In this document: positions 51,038-62,235 of the stretch, piece by piece
Position numbering within the stretch: the stretch's first letter is position 1
Layout of the letters: each line of letters begins with the position of its first letter
NCBI RefSeq assembly: GCF_024763615.1
Contig: NC_077224.1
Location: 66,598,712 to 66,662,711, forward strand
Direction: 5' to 3'
DNA length: 64,000 bases
DNA from: Phlebotomus papatasi
Lineage: Eukaryota; Arthropoda; Insecta; Diptera; Psychodidae
The notes under the pieces: model-generated
What the model saw: the letters and a program-made list of their open reading frames with translations, nothing else
Database searches by the model: none
Told to the model about the DNA's origin: nothing
Position numbers and translations under genes: made by a program

Positions 51038-51784
51038 TTAGTGTTTGTGGCCCTTGCTGTGTCCGAACTTCTTGTGATGATCGCTGCCTCCCTTTTTGCC
51101 ATATTCTGACTTGTGGGAATGATGATCATCGTGTCCCTTCTCACCCTTGTGTCCGGAATGGTCATGGTGGTGGTGTCCCTTCTTGTGGCTGCCCTTCTTT
51201 CCGTACTCATCGTGATGGTGGCCAGAGTGGTGGTGGCCCTTCTTGTGGGAACCTCCCTTCTTGTAGCCATGATCCTCATGGAAATCTCCGTGTTTCTCTT
51301 CGAATCCTTCATCGTGATCTTCATCGTAGAACTTCTTGTCCTTCTTGAATTCATCGACTTTGTGGATTTCGTGCTTGCCCTTTGTGGAGTGACCCTTGCT
51401 GAAGCTGCCCTTCTCTTCATACTTATGGCCCTTCTCGCCCTTCTCACCCTTATCACTTTCATGATGATATCCTCCGTCATCGTAGTGCTTCTTCTTGTAT
51501 CCCTCTTCCTCACCGTACTGTCCTTTGTGGCCTTCCTTGTCATGATGACCCTTCTCGCCCTTTTCATATCCGTGAGATCCCTTGTAGCCCTTCTCACCCT
51601 TCTCACCCTTGGACGAATGATCGTCCGAATGGTGATCTTTGCCACCACCGTGCTTCCACTCTTCGTGCTTCCCCGATCCGGCTACCTCGAGATCATAGTA
51701 GGGGAGTCTAAGTGCTTTAGCTGCACAAATTACACCCAACAATGCCACTGCAACACCAACGGTAATTGCCGTTTTCGACACCAT
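51038..51784 (-). CDS. Secreted histidine/lysine/glycine-rich insect protein (DUF4779-like)
   Basis: Encodes 248 residues in one exon. Residues 1-24 form a signal peptide: a short KT n-region, a hydrophobic core (ITVGVAVALLGVI) and a likely cut after AAKA. The mature chain has no cysteine and is built of low-complexity Lys/Gly/His/Glu/Asp. KGEKGEKGYKG-type repeats lie at about 59-85 and 113-122, a less repetitive segment with KVDEFKKDKKFYDED at about 143-157, and a His-cluster tail from about 170 (repeated GYKKGGSHKKGHHH-like units) ending GHKH. From memory this layout matches the insect histidine-rich proteins annotated DUF4779, which are secreted and of unproven function; a cuticle, metal-binding or structural role is inference. 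Start choice: the frame stays open upstream, but the predicted transcription start at 51813 leaves this ATG (context CAAGATGG) as the first one in the mRNA. Long frames overlapping it on both strands are composition shadows. The nearest recognised elements are >1 kb upstream in the window and about 0.5 kb on the other side. Confidence 0.85.
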   Translation of the reverse strand: MVSKTAITVGVAVALLGVICAAKALRLPYYDLEVAGSGKHEEWKHGGGKDHHSDDHSSKGEKGEKGYKGSHGYEKGEKGHHDKEGHKGQYGEEEGYKKKHYDDGGYHHESDKGEKGEKGHKYEEKGSFSKGHSTKGKHEIHKVDEFKKDKKFYDEDHDEGFEEKHGDFHEDHGYKKGGSHKKGHHHSGHHHDEYGKKGSHKKGHHHHDHSGHKGEKGHDDHHSHKSEYGKKGGSDHHKKFGHSKGHKH

Positions 51785-51810
51785 CTTGCTCACCGAAGGA
51801 ACAACTCGAT

Positions 51811-51845
51811 ACTGATTGCTAGAGACCCTCACACCCCGTTTTATA
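51811..51845 (-). promoter_or_regulatory. TATA box and TCAGT initiator of the His-rich gene
   Basis: On the minus strand TATAAAA lies at 51845-51839 and the arthropod initiator TCAGT at 51815-51811. The initiator A (51813) is 32 nt after the first T of the TATA box, the expected spacing. This gives a 5' UTR of about 29 nt before the ATG at 51784. Confidence 0.75.
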
Positions 51846-52319
51846 TGGTTGGGTCTCTTGTGGAAAATTCTCTAAGATACATTACGTATTGAGCAAAAAT
51901 CGAAATAAGTAATACTTTTCCACGAGACACCAGCAAGTGAACACATAATTTCTTTCAAATGAGACACGTTTTTTCCCTCTGCAATTTTTGCAGCTACGCA
52001 ACTCACAGGCCCGAATCGGGAGGATAGGCTGAGAAGAAAGTACTTTCTTAAGAAAAGATGAGTGAAGTTAAGTGCATATATTAATTTCTTTATATTGAAA
52101 TTATATATTTAGTCATAATAAGGTCACGAGTCACGAGTTAATCTTCCACGTCCCAGATATTCCGCCACTTACAAGAGGGACTTCAGTTTGATCCCAATAT
52201 CTCGCCAAGCGAGATAGAGGTTATGCTCTTGGATATTTTGTTTCGGTACCCCCATATGGAGATGAAAAATTCTCAAATGGACAAGTTTGAAGAGATAAAA
52301 GACTTGTTAATTAATGGTT

Positions 52320-53340
52320 ACATAGAAAAAATAATTCGTAAATGACTGTGACTTCTCAATTACTCGTAAAATTTTAACCCAGAAACAAGTTGGTAAAAGT
52401 TTGTACCTTTTCATAAACTTTATTCGTCATATGATCATTTAAGAAATATCTTTTATTCCTTTACAAAAATTTGTTCGTACGTTTTTGTTTCTTTGGCAAA
52501 ATTTTACAAACAAATGACAAACCCTTAGGGTAAATTAAGCTGATTCAAAACCTGCTTCAAATGGAAATTTTTCGCTACTCCAAATGGAAACGTCATTGTT
52601 TTCTCGACAGTACTAAATATAAATTATATTTATATATTTTCTATACCACAGTTTCATAATTTACTTAATTTTACTCCAAATAAAGCTACCATGAACAAAA
52701 ATGGTTTTTCTGTAGTGTCTGCAAATGCTTCAATAGGAAACCCCGGAAATATTTTTTTTGTAAAGATTTTCTGATTCTTTTGGATGGGAAAGGAGAAAAG
52801 ACCAGGAATAAGAACAAATTCCTGCACTCAGGAGCAACTCAATAAAGTTTTGGAAGACTTTCGTCGCGGTTTCACTTATACACTGTTTGTCTCCAATTAG
52901 AAACTTTCCTTTGTCTCCATTTGGATTAATTTGTTTCCAATAGAAGCATTTTATACTCGCGTATTTTTCTCGTATTTAAGAAGTTCTCAAATTATATCTA
53001 AAGAATTTTCACTAAACAGTAACATTCTAGAAGAGTCAAGAAGCAAATTTATGTAATTCTCTTCAGAAAAAAATATAAACTTAATGTGTTGAATCTTTTG
53101 TCGAAGTTAAAGCGTCTGGAAATGGTTTTGAATAAGGACATTTACCCTATGAGTATTTTTCTGTGTGTTTAAGAACATTAACGAATAATTGTTTGTAAAA
53201 ATATAAAAATTCTCTTCAACTTATTATGTTACGAACAAGGTTTGTGAAGAAGTACAAACTTTCACGAACTTTGTAGTGGGTTACACAACTTTCTAGCAAT
53301 TCACAGACATTTACGAATAATTTTACGCATTATGTTTCTC
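52320..53340. mobile_element. TTCGTAAA-rich TIR element related to the 7.0-kb one
   Basis: Left end ACATAGAAAAAATAATTCG and right end ACATTTACGAATAATTTTAC share the TTCGTAA/TTGTTCGT vocabulary of 7003-7687. It is interrupted by the MITE at 52528-53147. Limits approximate. Confidence 0.5.
52528..53147. mobile_element. 620-bp TA-flanked TIR element, nested
   Basis: Ends GGGTAAATTAAGCTGATTCA and GAATAAGGACATTTACCC with inner CAAAACC / GGTTTTG blocks, TA flanks. Confidence 0.7.
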
Positions 53341-54780
53341 TCTTTAGCGAACCGAATATTGTGGGTTTATTCAGTATTCTGTTCCATGAATCTTATAATT
53401 ATTTCAGTTAGATAACATGCAGGAGGTTTATTTATTGATTTAGGTATGTAAAATAAAAAATCAATTTTCAAAATGAATGGTGGATTTATAGTGCTAGTGA
53501 GTAGATTGTGTGCATTCAGGGCTGAAATAAAAACAAATATATTTTTAACTCTAACCCATCTACCTTTACTGATAATACAATTCCACGAAATTCCAGTTGA
53601 CAACCCTTTAATTTGTAAATATCAGTTCTTGTTGATCGTTGACCTATTTGTACTCTTTTAGTTCTGTGATTAAATTCCGAAAAAAACATATTGAAAAACG
53701 TCCTTTGAAATTGTAATGTAATCAAGAGTTCAGGCTTTGATTAAAAAATGAGTTCGAGATTAAACAGTAATTTAATTTATTGGAACTTATAGCCTCTCAA
53801 AAACCAAATGATTTAGGTCCGATTGCTGATTGAATTGCGGGCCTGAAAACTTGCAAAATGTATGATTTTATTGTCACTTGAACTCATTGAATTTGAAAGA
53901 GCAATCAAGCATGTAAAATTGCATATTGTAGTATCGGAACTAATTGTGATACATATAAAATACTCTCTCAAAATGATTAAAATCCACAGACAAAAGTTAT
54001 ATCCCCTGCAACCACAATTAGCAGTTTTTTTTTCCATGTGCTATTTAACCACTATTTTGATGACTTTTCATATATGCATTGCCCCGAAATTATAAGCCAA
54101 TATTTGGTTGCAGAATTGTGCAATCCTTCATTAATTCGGACACATTCCAAAAAAGTGAATAATTTATTTTTCCCACGATGCATAATTCTCCTGAGTCCTT
54201 CAGCATGTGTGTATACTACAAAACCAACTTATTTTTCCCCAATTTAATTTACAATGTAACACAAGTTTCATTCATTATACACATCATGTATGTAAAACAT
54301 GCAAGTCCCTTGTACATAATTAAATTACGTTGATTTTTTTTGCAGTGCATTTTTATTGTTTGTTCTGTCGAAAAAGAAAGGTTCCCCCATATTAATTAAT
54401 TTGTGAGTGCAATTAAAATTCGATTTTTTTCACTTTGCTGTTTTTTAATTGCTCGGGCTTTGCAGAAATAGCAATTATATTTTTCCGGTTACATTCTATC
54501 TCAGATTTACATCCCTAAGTGGTCTTCGAACTAAAAGTTTAGTCTGGCTACTGAAGGTTATAATTTTCTAAACAATAAGCAATTCAGAAATTTTACATTA
54601 TAAGTAGGGGAAGTCTGTGTCTGTAACAATATGACAATATTATATGATAAATTTTCTTTGTGAATTGAGGATTATGATAACATTGAGAACCAGTGAGCGT
54701 CGAATGGCTATCGCAAAGAGCAGTATGACGCTCTGTATATGAATAGAATTTTCAAATATTTTCCAGAATTTACAACATTA
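53341..54780. other. No gene seen
   Basis: Overlapping frames of 60-78 codons on both strands. No motif or repeat. Confidence 0.4.
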
Positions 54781-54932
54781 GGGTAAAGTGGTACAAGTTG
54801 GACAGTGGTACAAGTTGGATAATGGTACAATTTGGACAGGGCTTTTTGTCTTGATAAATTTAATACTTCATTTTTATTTGTATATTTTTAATGATTTAGT
54901 TTTATAATTTGGTTTCTCGTGCTTAAAAACAA
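54781..54932 (+). mobile_element. GGTACAAGTTGGACA MITE, 3'-truncated copy
   Basis: Near-identical to the first ~152 bp of 13215-13437 (GGGTAAAGTGGTACAAGTTG through GTGCTTAAAAACAAATT). It is then cut off at the start of another repeat family (54943-55150). Confidence 0.8.
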
Positions 54933-54942
54933 ATTAGAACGT

Positions 54943-55150
54943 CTGTTCGACAGGGAACCCCTATTGACACTTTTGTCAAAATGTTGAAAATTTATATGTT
55001 ATTATATTGAATATAACGTTTTTTTTTAAGTAATATACATTTTACTATAAACAGAGATGTTCAAATTTCATATCCCAAATAGTACAGAATAGGGTATCAA
55101 TAGGTGCTGACACGAGTTCTCAAAGTGTCAGTAGAAATTCCTTTCACCTT
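54943..55150 (+). mobile_element. MITE family C, 5'-truncated copy
   Basis: Begins at GTTCGACAGGGAACCCCTAT, lacking the outer GGGTCAAA end, and runs to CCTTTCACCTTAG. It abuts the truncated MITE at 54781-54932. Confidence 0.7.
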
Positions 55151-55483
55151 AGTTGCTGAAGAACATAGGGTTGAAAACAGCACTGTCATCTAAGAAAAAG
55201 AACACAAAAAGTTCAGAGTATAAAGGCCTTATTCAAATATTTTCGCTATGAATTTATTATTCAACATTTTTTTATGCTCTAGTTACTATTACTAAATACA
55301 ATGAGGTTGGTCCCGAATTAAAAATTGTTACTCTTCTGGTTGTCGACTAGAACACAACTTTCGAATAGATTGGTAACATTCTAGAGCTCGGCCATATTCG
55401 ATAGCTGAATACATTTCATTAAATAAATTCTGAATTTCCCTTTACCAAATATATTTTGTAGTTACCAAATTAGAAAATATAGT

Positions 55484-56386
55484 TCGTCAGTTAAATTAGC
55501 ATTTGTCGTAACTTACTTTTAACAACTTTTCAGGAGACGAAATTTTCAGTTCAGCTTTATTTTTCTTAAACATGAGCCCCTAAGCGATACTTTTGAGTCA
55601 AAATAAAAAAAGTGGCACTAATAAATTGTAAGTTTACTCGAGAAAATCTTTATAAAATGATTTAAAAGTTGAGATATTGAGATATATGTTCGATGAAACA
55701 CAATAAGACTTTATCGTAATTTCCATCGTTTATAAAGCCGTAATTTCCAATGTATGGAGATCTTGGAAGTTATGACAATTTTTAAAAATGCATTATATCA
55801 ATTTCAATTACTCTAGTGATAATAAAATAAGCGCCTTTATTTGACTATTAGTCAATTTAAAACTGTTATCCTTGTCCCTAAAAGCTTTTATTTCATAAAT
55901 TTTATTGAATAAATTTTGTGCGTCGCGTCGCTTGTTTTGTTTTGGATTAATGACAGATTGGCAGGGATTTTTTTCACTTTTTTTCTCACAAATATTGAAT
56001 TAAAATTATTTAATCTTGCATTATTCGCACTGTCTTTGGATATTTGGAAGAATTTGTGAACGTTTCAATGAGAAATATTACATTTTTGCTGCAAATTATA
56101 AGCCACGCAAACAAGCCAAAATAGTTATGGCAAATGCTGAATAGGGAAAATTTTATATGAAAATTTGTCGTAACTTCTCCAAAAATGGAAGTTACGACAA
56201 ATTCTGATAAATTTTTATTAATAAATGGCACTTACGATAACTTTTGTTTAAAATAATTTTTATTGGGCTTATAAAAAATTCTTTTTCTCAACTGCGTTTA
56301 ATAAACAAAATTACTCTAATTCTAAATATGTATATATCTCAAATTCGCAAAAATGAAATTACGACAAATGCTGATTTAACTGACGA
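55484..56386. mobile_element. 903-bp long-TIR element
   Basis: Ends TCGTCAGTTAAATTAGCATT + TGTCGTAA and TTACGACA + AATGCTGATTTAACTGACGA. The words TCGTAA and ACGACAAAT recur inside, with a hairpin CTTCTCCAAAAATGGAAG near 56174-56191. No coding frame. Confidence 0.75.
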
Positions 56387-56813
56387 GTTGTGACCTTATT
56401 TTACTGAAAAATGCTTTTCAGCTAAAATCAATTTGAATGGAAAAGCTTTTCACTTACGAGCTCACGCATTCCGCGAAATACTGTTTATTTTGATATCAGA
56501 TTTTTCGATATGAAATTTGAGTAATATATTAATTATGACAAACAGGGTAGAGCACAAATACTTTTAGCCATTAAGCTTTAATGTTCTCGTAAATTTTGAA
56601 ATTCTTCTCAGAATAAAATGAATTGTCATATAGAGATGTTTAAGCAATCTATCTAATATATCTTAAGAATCCTCTCGAGAGTGTTTGTATTTCATTGACA
56701 AATTGACATTTTTTCAATTATACTTGTTTCAATACGTTTTGTGATATTTTTTTTTAAATTAGTTTTTTTATATATGAGATGTAGTAACTCATTAGAAGAC
56801 AGTACGACTCCAA

Positions 56814-58886
56814 CACTGAGAAAAATCCGAAAAAGTTAAAATAACATTCCAAAAATGTTAATTTTACCCTGCAGTATTGATCCGAAATCGGTGTAAAGGG
56901 ACAGATAATCCTAACCGGCTTATGTAGGTGAGATTCTTAACGTGAGCTAACTCGGAGTGCATGCAAATTCGATTTGGAGCTGAAGTTGGGAAACGCCATT
57001 CAGTTATCTTGAATAAAATTCGTGAAATTATACAAATTTTGTATTTAAACCAAAATATCAAGGATTTGGATGAACTGGCACAAAAGTGATATATGGGTGA
57101 AATGTAGACCAGAATGTTCTCTATAATTTTGCCATAGAACATGATCTCATCGATTACTCAGAAGCCAAGATAAGCGAGGTTTTTTTGTTTCTTAACTCGT
57201 TTTTTCATCCAGAGTTCCCCAAGTAGTCATTTGTTGAACTTCAACTATATCAAAGAATTGTTGTATTTTGCGGGACTTTCCATTTAAACCCCTATTTTAA
57301 GTGTCTTGGTGGAGTAGAGGCAGTCAAATTGGCATCTGAGTGATTTCAAAGCGTTATTATTGAAAAAATCAATTTTTTCACACTTAAACGGCAAAATCGG
57401 AGTGATAGCGTAGTCTGAGTGGAAAATGATGTATGGACGAAATGTAGAGACAAATGTGCTCTACAATTATGTTAAAGTAATCATCAAAATCGGTTCAGCG
57501 ACAGTCGAGATAATTGAGGTTATGTGATATTGAAATTGGTTTTTCGACTGTGGCGCCCCTGGTGTTGGTCCTACGAAGTTCAAATATTCTAGAAAGTTGT
57601 AGCATTTGATGAGATCTTTCGTTTAAGCCCTCGTTCATCAAAATCGGTCATATAGAACCGGAGATATGATTTTTTGAATTTCGTGAACTTTGACCCCTCA
57701 TATCTCCGGTTCTATTGAAACCACAGCGCACATACGCACCATTTTGGAAACGTCCTAGACTGGACTACAACATACTAAAATTTCATTAACTTGCACAATG
57801 CCGTTTTTGAGAAAAGCGACTTTGAATTTCGATGAATTTTGACGCTATCACAGCGCCACCTGTGGTGACTTTTTGAACTTCCATCTGAAAGTGCTCATTA
57901 AGACGAAACCAAAAAGGTAAAATTTAGGTCGCTATGTTAGTTAGAACCGGAGATAGAGGCCGGTCAATGTTCGAACTTTGACCCCTTATAGCTCGGGTCA
58001 GGGGTTTTAGATCGACTTAAGGTTTTTTTTGTTTGATAGGTATAATCAACGGCTGCAACATACTAAAATTTCAGCCCGATGCACAATGGAATTTTTGAGT
58101 TATTTAACTTTTAAGATTTAAAAATTTTCTTTTTAAAAAAAGCGCCCCTAGCGGTGGTTTTATGAACTTGCGATGTTAGAAGGGGAAGTGGCATTTCACG
58201 AGAGCTTTCCAAAAAGCCCTCACTTTTTAAATTCTGACAATTAGAACCGGAGTTATGGCCATTTTAAGAAATTTTTTTTGGACCCTTATAGCTCGGGTCA
58301 GGGGGGTCGGGGGACCTTAAGTTTGGTATTGATGGAAAGCTCTAAGGCCCAGCTATAACATACTAAAATTTGAGCCCGCTCGATGCCATAGGGGCGGAGC
58401 TATTGAGAAAACAAAAAAAGGGGGGTCTTCAAAATGGCGGAAGGAGGGGTGGGGGGTGGGGGGTCAATGCACCAAGTTGCAATTTTCATGCGATATATAA
58501 CCTTTGCCGAAAACCGCAAGTCGATATCTTTTTTAGTTTAGGAGCTATTAAGCTCCAAAGAGCGGCCGGCCGGCCGGCCGGCCGGGAACGTAAATTAGCC
58601 ACATATATATTCGTGATCAGGAAGTGCTGAAACACGTTTTGGCCAAGTTTGAGCTCGATCGGACGACATGAAATTTTGTTAGGATTATAGGTGAGATTGT
58701 TAAGAATCTCACCTAATATTACGCTTTTTAGGTGTATTATGGGTTAAAGTTACCCTTTTTTGATGTTGATTTTACCCTCAAAAGGTGTAAAATTAGCATT
58801 AAAAAATGTTGATATATTTTTACACCCGAAAAGTGTTAAAGTTATGACGAAAAAAAATTAATCGTAGCCTCTTTTTTTTCTCAGTG
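56814..58886 (-). mobile_element. CACTGAG MITE, copy 3, split by a 1.8-kb insert
   Basis: Left part 56814-56897 (CACTGAGAAAAATCCG to CGGTGTAAA) and right part 58717-58886 (TATTACGC to CTCAGTG) join into one copy in the orientation of the 19428 copy. The join reads GTGTAAA-TATT, matching the uninterrupted copy. The inserted DNA is described separately. Confidence 0.8.
56898..58716 (+). mobile_element. Helitron-like non-autonomous insert of ~290-bp modules
   Basis: Sits exactly between A and T of a CACTGAG MITE with no duplication needed. Its 3' end carries a hairpin GGTGAGATT / AATCTCACC (58690-58713) running into CTAA at the edge, which fits the Helitron 3' rule (hairpin, CTRR, A^T target). 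A subterminal inverted partner AGGTGAGATTCTTAAC lies at 56926-56941. The 5' end (GGGACAG) does not begin with TC, which argues against a canonical Helitron. The interior has no long ORF but repeats AGAACCGGAG, AACATACTAAAATTT and GCGCCCCT..GGTGG blocks at ~290-300-bp steps. A (CCGG)n run lies at 58562-58585. Confidence 0.5.
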
Positions 58887-58920
58887 AATAGAGTCAACGC
58901 ATTTGATTCTTATATACATA

Positions 58921-59238
58921 CACACAGAAAAATGGAAAATTCTTAAACAGAAACACCCAGGAATTTAATTTCAAATCCCATCCAATAAATGCCAATGCCC
59001 TAATTCTAAATCCTTGATCATTTAGTTTTAGTTGAAATTTGCAAATCTGTAGACATTTTTCATTTTCCAGATAATGCTGAACTTAAGTTCCCGATCTCTT
59101 AACTTGAAAGAGCTAGGGATTCTAGCCCAGTTCTTTCGCTCGGAGCTTCTAAACTTAAACGCCTCGGGGATTCACGTCCAATTTAAGTTCCCAGGATCTT
59201 ATATATTCTTAAATTTAGAGTCAAAATTTTTCTGTGTG
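58921..59238 (-). mobile_element. CACACAG MITE, copy 2
   Basis: 318 bp, ends CACACAGAAAAATGG and TTTTTCTGTGTG, TA on both sides. It is an inverted copy of 27021-27337. The short frame inside it is not a gene. Confidence 0.85.
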
Positions 59239-61398
59239 TACATATCTGAAACATTGTGAGTTCATAATTTTTGAAGTTTATTGCACTCGTTAAAAATTTT
59301 CTTAGCTTCCTATAATAAAATACATTTTGCATATTTTTTTACAATGTTAAAATTTTAAAGGGTTAACTTTGTCAGAGTGGTACTTTATAAGAAAAGAACA
59401 TATTATGCATGTTGATGCATTTTGTGACATAATTGTCTTAAATGTTAATAAACGTCTTGAATTAGTTATTTAATTTGAAATGATCAAAAGTGCTTACAAT
59501 GGGCAAAAGGTCTAACTTCACCCTAATATATATTTTTAATATATAGAAAAAAAAATTATTTTGGAGATAACATATTATTAGCAATACATCTCAAGTTGAA
59601 TGAACGTTAATCGGCAATGAAATTGATTTGGTGAAAGTTTTCAAAGTGAATTTAACCTGTAAAGCACTTGACTTAGCTCCTACAGCCCCAAATTGACTGC
59701 TGAATACTTTGGATAATGGTGAGCGTGGGTGTTTTAGGCGAATAATTTCCCCTAAATAACCTCTACATACATTTATCTTTTTCACCATCCTCTATTCCCT
59801 TGCCTTTTAATTACCAAATTCCTCCTTTTTTATTTTTCCCACAATTTCCTTGCTCCCTCAACCGACCACTTATCTCTTTGGAGTTCTTCCTAGATTTTCC
59901 CTGTTGATCTCTAACGCACAAAACTTTCCTAATATTTCTTCCCAAAGTTCATCATTTGGCTCAAGCTTTTTTCCTCCCCTTTTTCTGTGGTTGTTAAGGT
60001 GAAATGGGGTAATTTTTTTTCATACTCATCCTTTAGCCATAATTCCTAAAAGAGACCACACCGTGCAAATTAAATTTCATTTGAAATTGCAATCATAAGA
60101 GAGCAATTTTCTTCACAATTTGATCTGCAAGAAATCTCTGATTAAAATGATCTGATGGCAAGGTTTTCCACGGAATGTAAAATTCATGTAAAGTATATTT
60201 TCTTTCGATGCAGAATGGTTGGTCTGATGGAGGGAAAAAAAGCATCATTATATGGCAAGGAAGGGCGAAAGAGAAAGAATCAAATGAATTCACCAAGCTT
60301 CCACATAGATATAATGGTAGTTGAGTACGTTTTATATATTAAGATAATGAACAAAGATCCTACTTAATGAATGTCGTCTACTTATCTTGATGTGACTCGC
60401 TTAATTAGATCAACCCCTTTTTGTGCCAAGGCGCATTTTAAAATAACCCGAGAATAAGTGTATACATAAAAAGTTGACAAATGAAGTTAGATATAGCAAA
60501 TATTGTATCTTCCCTCGTTTTTTTTTTCACCCACAACCCTTATTCTGCATAGCATTACTGCTTCTCATGTGGGTGTGAATAAATGTTACCTCAAATAGAG
60601 TTTTTTTTTAGTCATTCCTTCTTTAATCTCAGCCCCTCAATCTTGGTGACTCTTTCAACCCTTAGTCGTTCGCATAAAAAAAGGGGTAAGCGCCGGTAAA
60701 ATTGTTTATATTGTAATTAAATTGACAGAGAGTGTATTGAGATAATTTTACTTTTATTAAATCTTTTAATTGGTTTAGGTGGAGTACCTTAAGAAAATTC
60801 GAGCTGTATCCCCATTCTAGCGATATAAATGAAAATTTATGCCATACGAGATTATTGCTGAAGGAGAAATTGCGAATTTGGGGTAATTACAGAGAGATGG
60901 TGTCGAAAAAAAAACTTTTCTACCCTCCCCGCAGTGTTTTTAGGCTTTATTTAAGGGTGCCGCAGAAGAAAAACTTTATCCTCCATTTGCGCCCCAAACC
61001 TCTCCTACCCCAAAGCCACTCTTTGCTGGTATTTAGCCGATTTTGTTAAATCTACTCACGAATTTTTGACCAAGAACACACAAAATACCTATCCAATTCA
61101 TTGGTATCCAACCAGTGGCTCCTCTTCACAAGACTTTTTCTCCACCTAAGACTCTGTTCCATCGACAAATTTTACTATGTGGAAGTTGTTGAGAGGGCTA
61201 GTGATTAGGAAGAGAATACACTGTTAGAATAAGAATTTATAAAATAGTTTAACTAACTTTTACTGGTATTTATTTTATTGATTGAGTTCAGTCGTTGACG
61301 AATTTCACCGTAATCTAAGAATTACTAAATTGAACTTATTAAATGATCTATTTACGGCATTTAAAAGGTTATCTTTAAAGGCTATCTTAGCTGATTTA
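59239..61398. other. No gene seen
   Basis: AT-rich with T tracts. Short frames only. Confidence 0.4.
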
Positions 61399-61970
61399 CA
61401 ATTGGATGAAGAACTGGCGTGATGTGTATTGATAGGCGACTCTCCGGTGGTGGCCAATCGATTTGAAGTCACTTCACAAAGAAAAACACTTCTTCAATCT
61501 TTCCCAGAGCTTTCGGTCCTGGGATGTGGACCTTCTTCAGTGGTCGACTAAACTATGTTTTTTGTAGTTTATGAGGATCGTTATTTTGTGTGGGATTGAA
61601 CAATATCATCATTTTCAGATTATCAATTGGGAAAGTTCTTTCAGGAAATTGTTTGCACTGATTTTCAACAGAACATTAACAGAAAGCGCCAAATCACATC
61701 ATATCCGTACCTAAGAAAAATTGCTCAATAGTCGAAAATCAGTGAAAACAATTTCCTGAAAGAACCTTCCCAATTGATAATCTGAAAGTGATGATATTGT
61801 TCAATCCCACACAAAATAACGATCCTCATAAAATACAAAAAACATAGTTTAGTCGACCACTGAAAAAGGTCCACATCCAGGACCGAAAGCTCTGGGAAAG
61901 ATTGAAGAAGTATTTTTCTTTGTGAAGTGACTTCAAATCCACTGGCCGCCACCGGAGAGTCCCCTATCAA
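61399..61970. mobile_element. Penelope-like inverted-repeat element, unrelated copy 2
   Basis: Flanked by a 12-bp duplication TTAGCTGATTTA (61387-61398, 61971-61982). A 30-nt unique left piece is followed by arms of about 238 bp (61429-61666 and 61734-61970). Same architecture as the 29.5-kb element but a different sequence. Confidence 0.6.
61857..61895 (+). ncRNA. Hammerhead-like motif in copy 2
   Basis: CCA, then CTGAAAAA (left arm: CTGAAGAA), a perfect 5-bp stem II GGTCC/GGACC, GAA, self-complementary AGCT, C, then TGG pairing with the leading CCA. This is the same plan as the 29.9-kb motif, including the extra A, in an otherwise dissimilar element. Confidence 0.38.
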
Positions 61971-62235
61971 TTAGCTGATTTATAAAACGAAGTAAAAGTG
62001 ATTAAAAATTCTAAATAAAATAAATAAAAAATTCCTATTGTCACATTTACAAATTCTGTTTTTTATATGGTATTTATTTTTACCTATATTAAGTAATATT
62101 CTTTCTGCTATTCTCAAGATGATATATACAATAAATATTTGGTTGAGCAGGTAATTTGATTGACTTGATGATTGTTCATTTTTTTCTTTCCAATACTTAC
62201 TAAACTGTCTCTGGTAGAAAAGTAAACTTTAACTA

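Noticed and set aside
51785..51832. N-terminal extension of the His-rich protein
   Set aside because: It begins with GTG, not ATG, and lies across the predicted initiator, so it is not translated.
51113..51892. 259-codon plus-strand frame and 209-codon minus-strand frame over the His-rich gene
   Set aside because: Low-complexity shadows of the Lys/Gly/His coding sequence. The plus frame has no promoter and reads Leu/Val-rich antisense. The real frame has a signal peptide and promoter.
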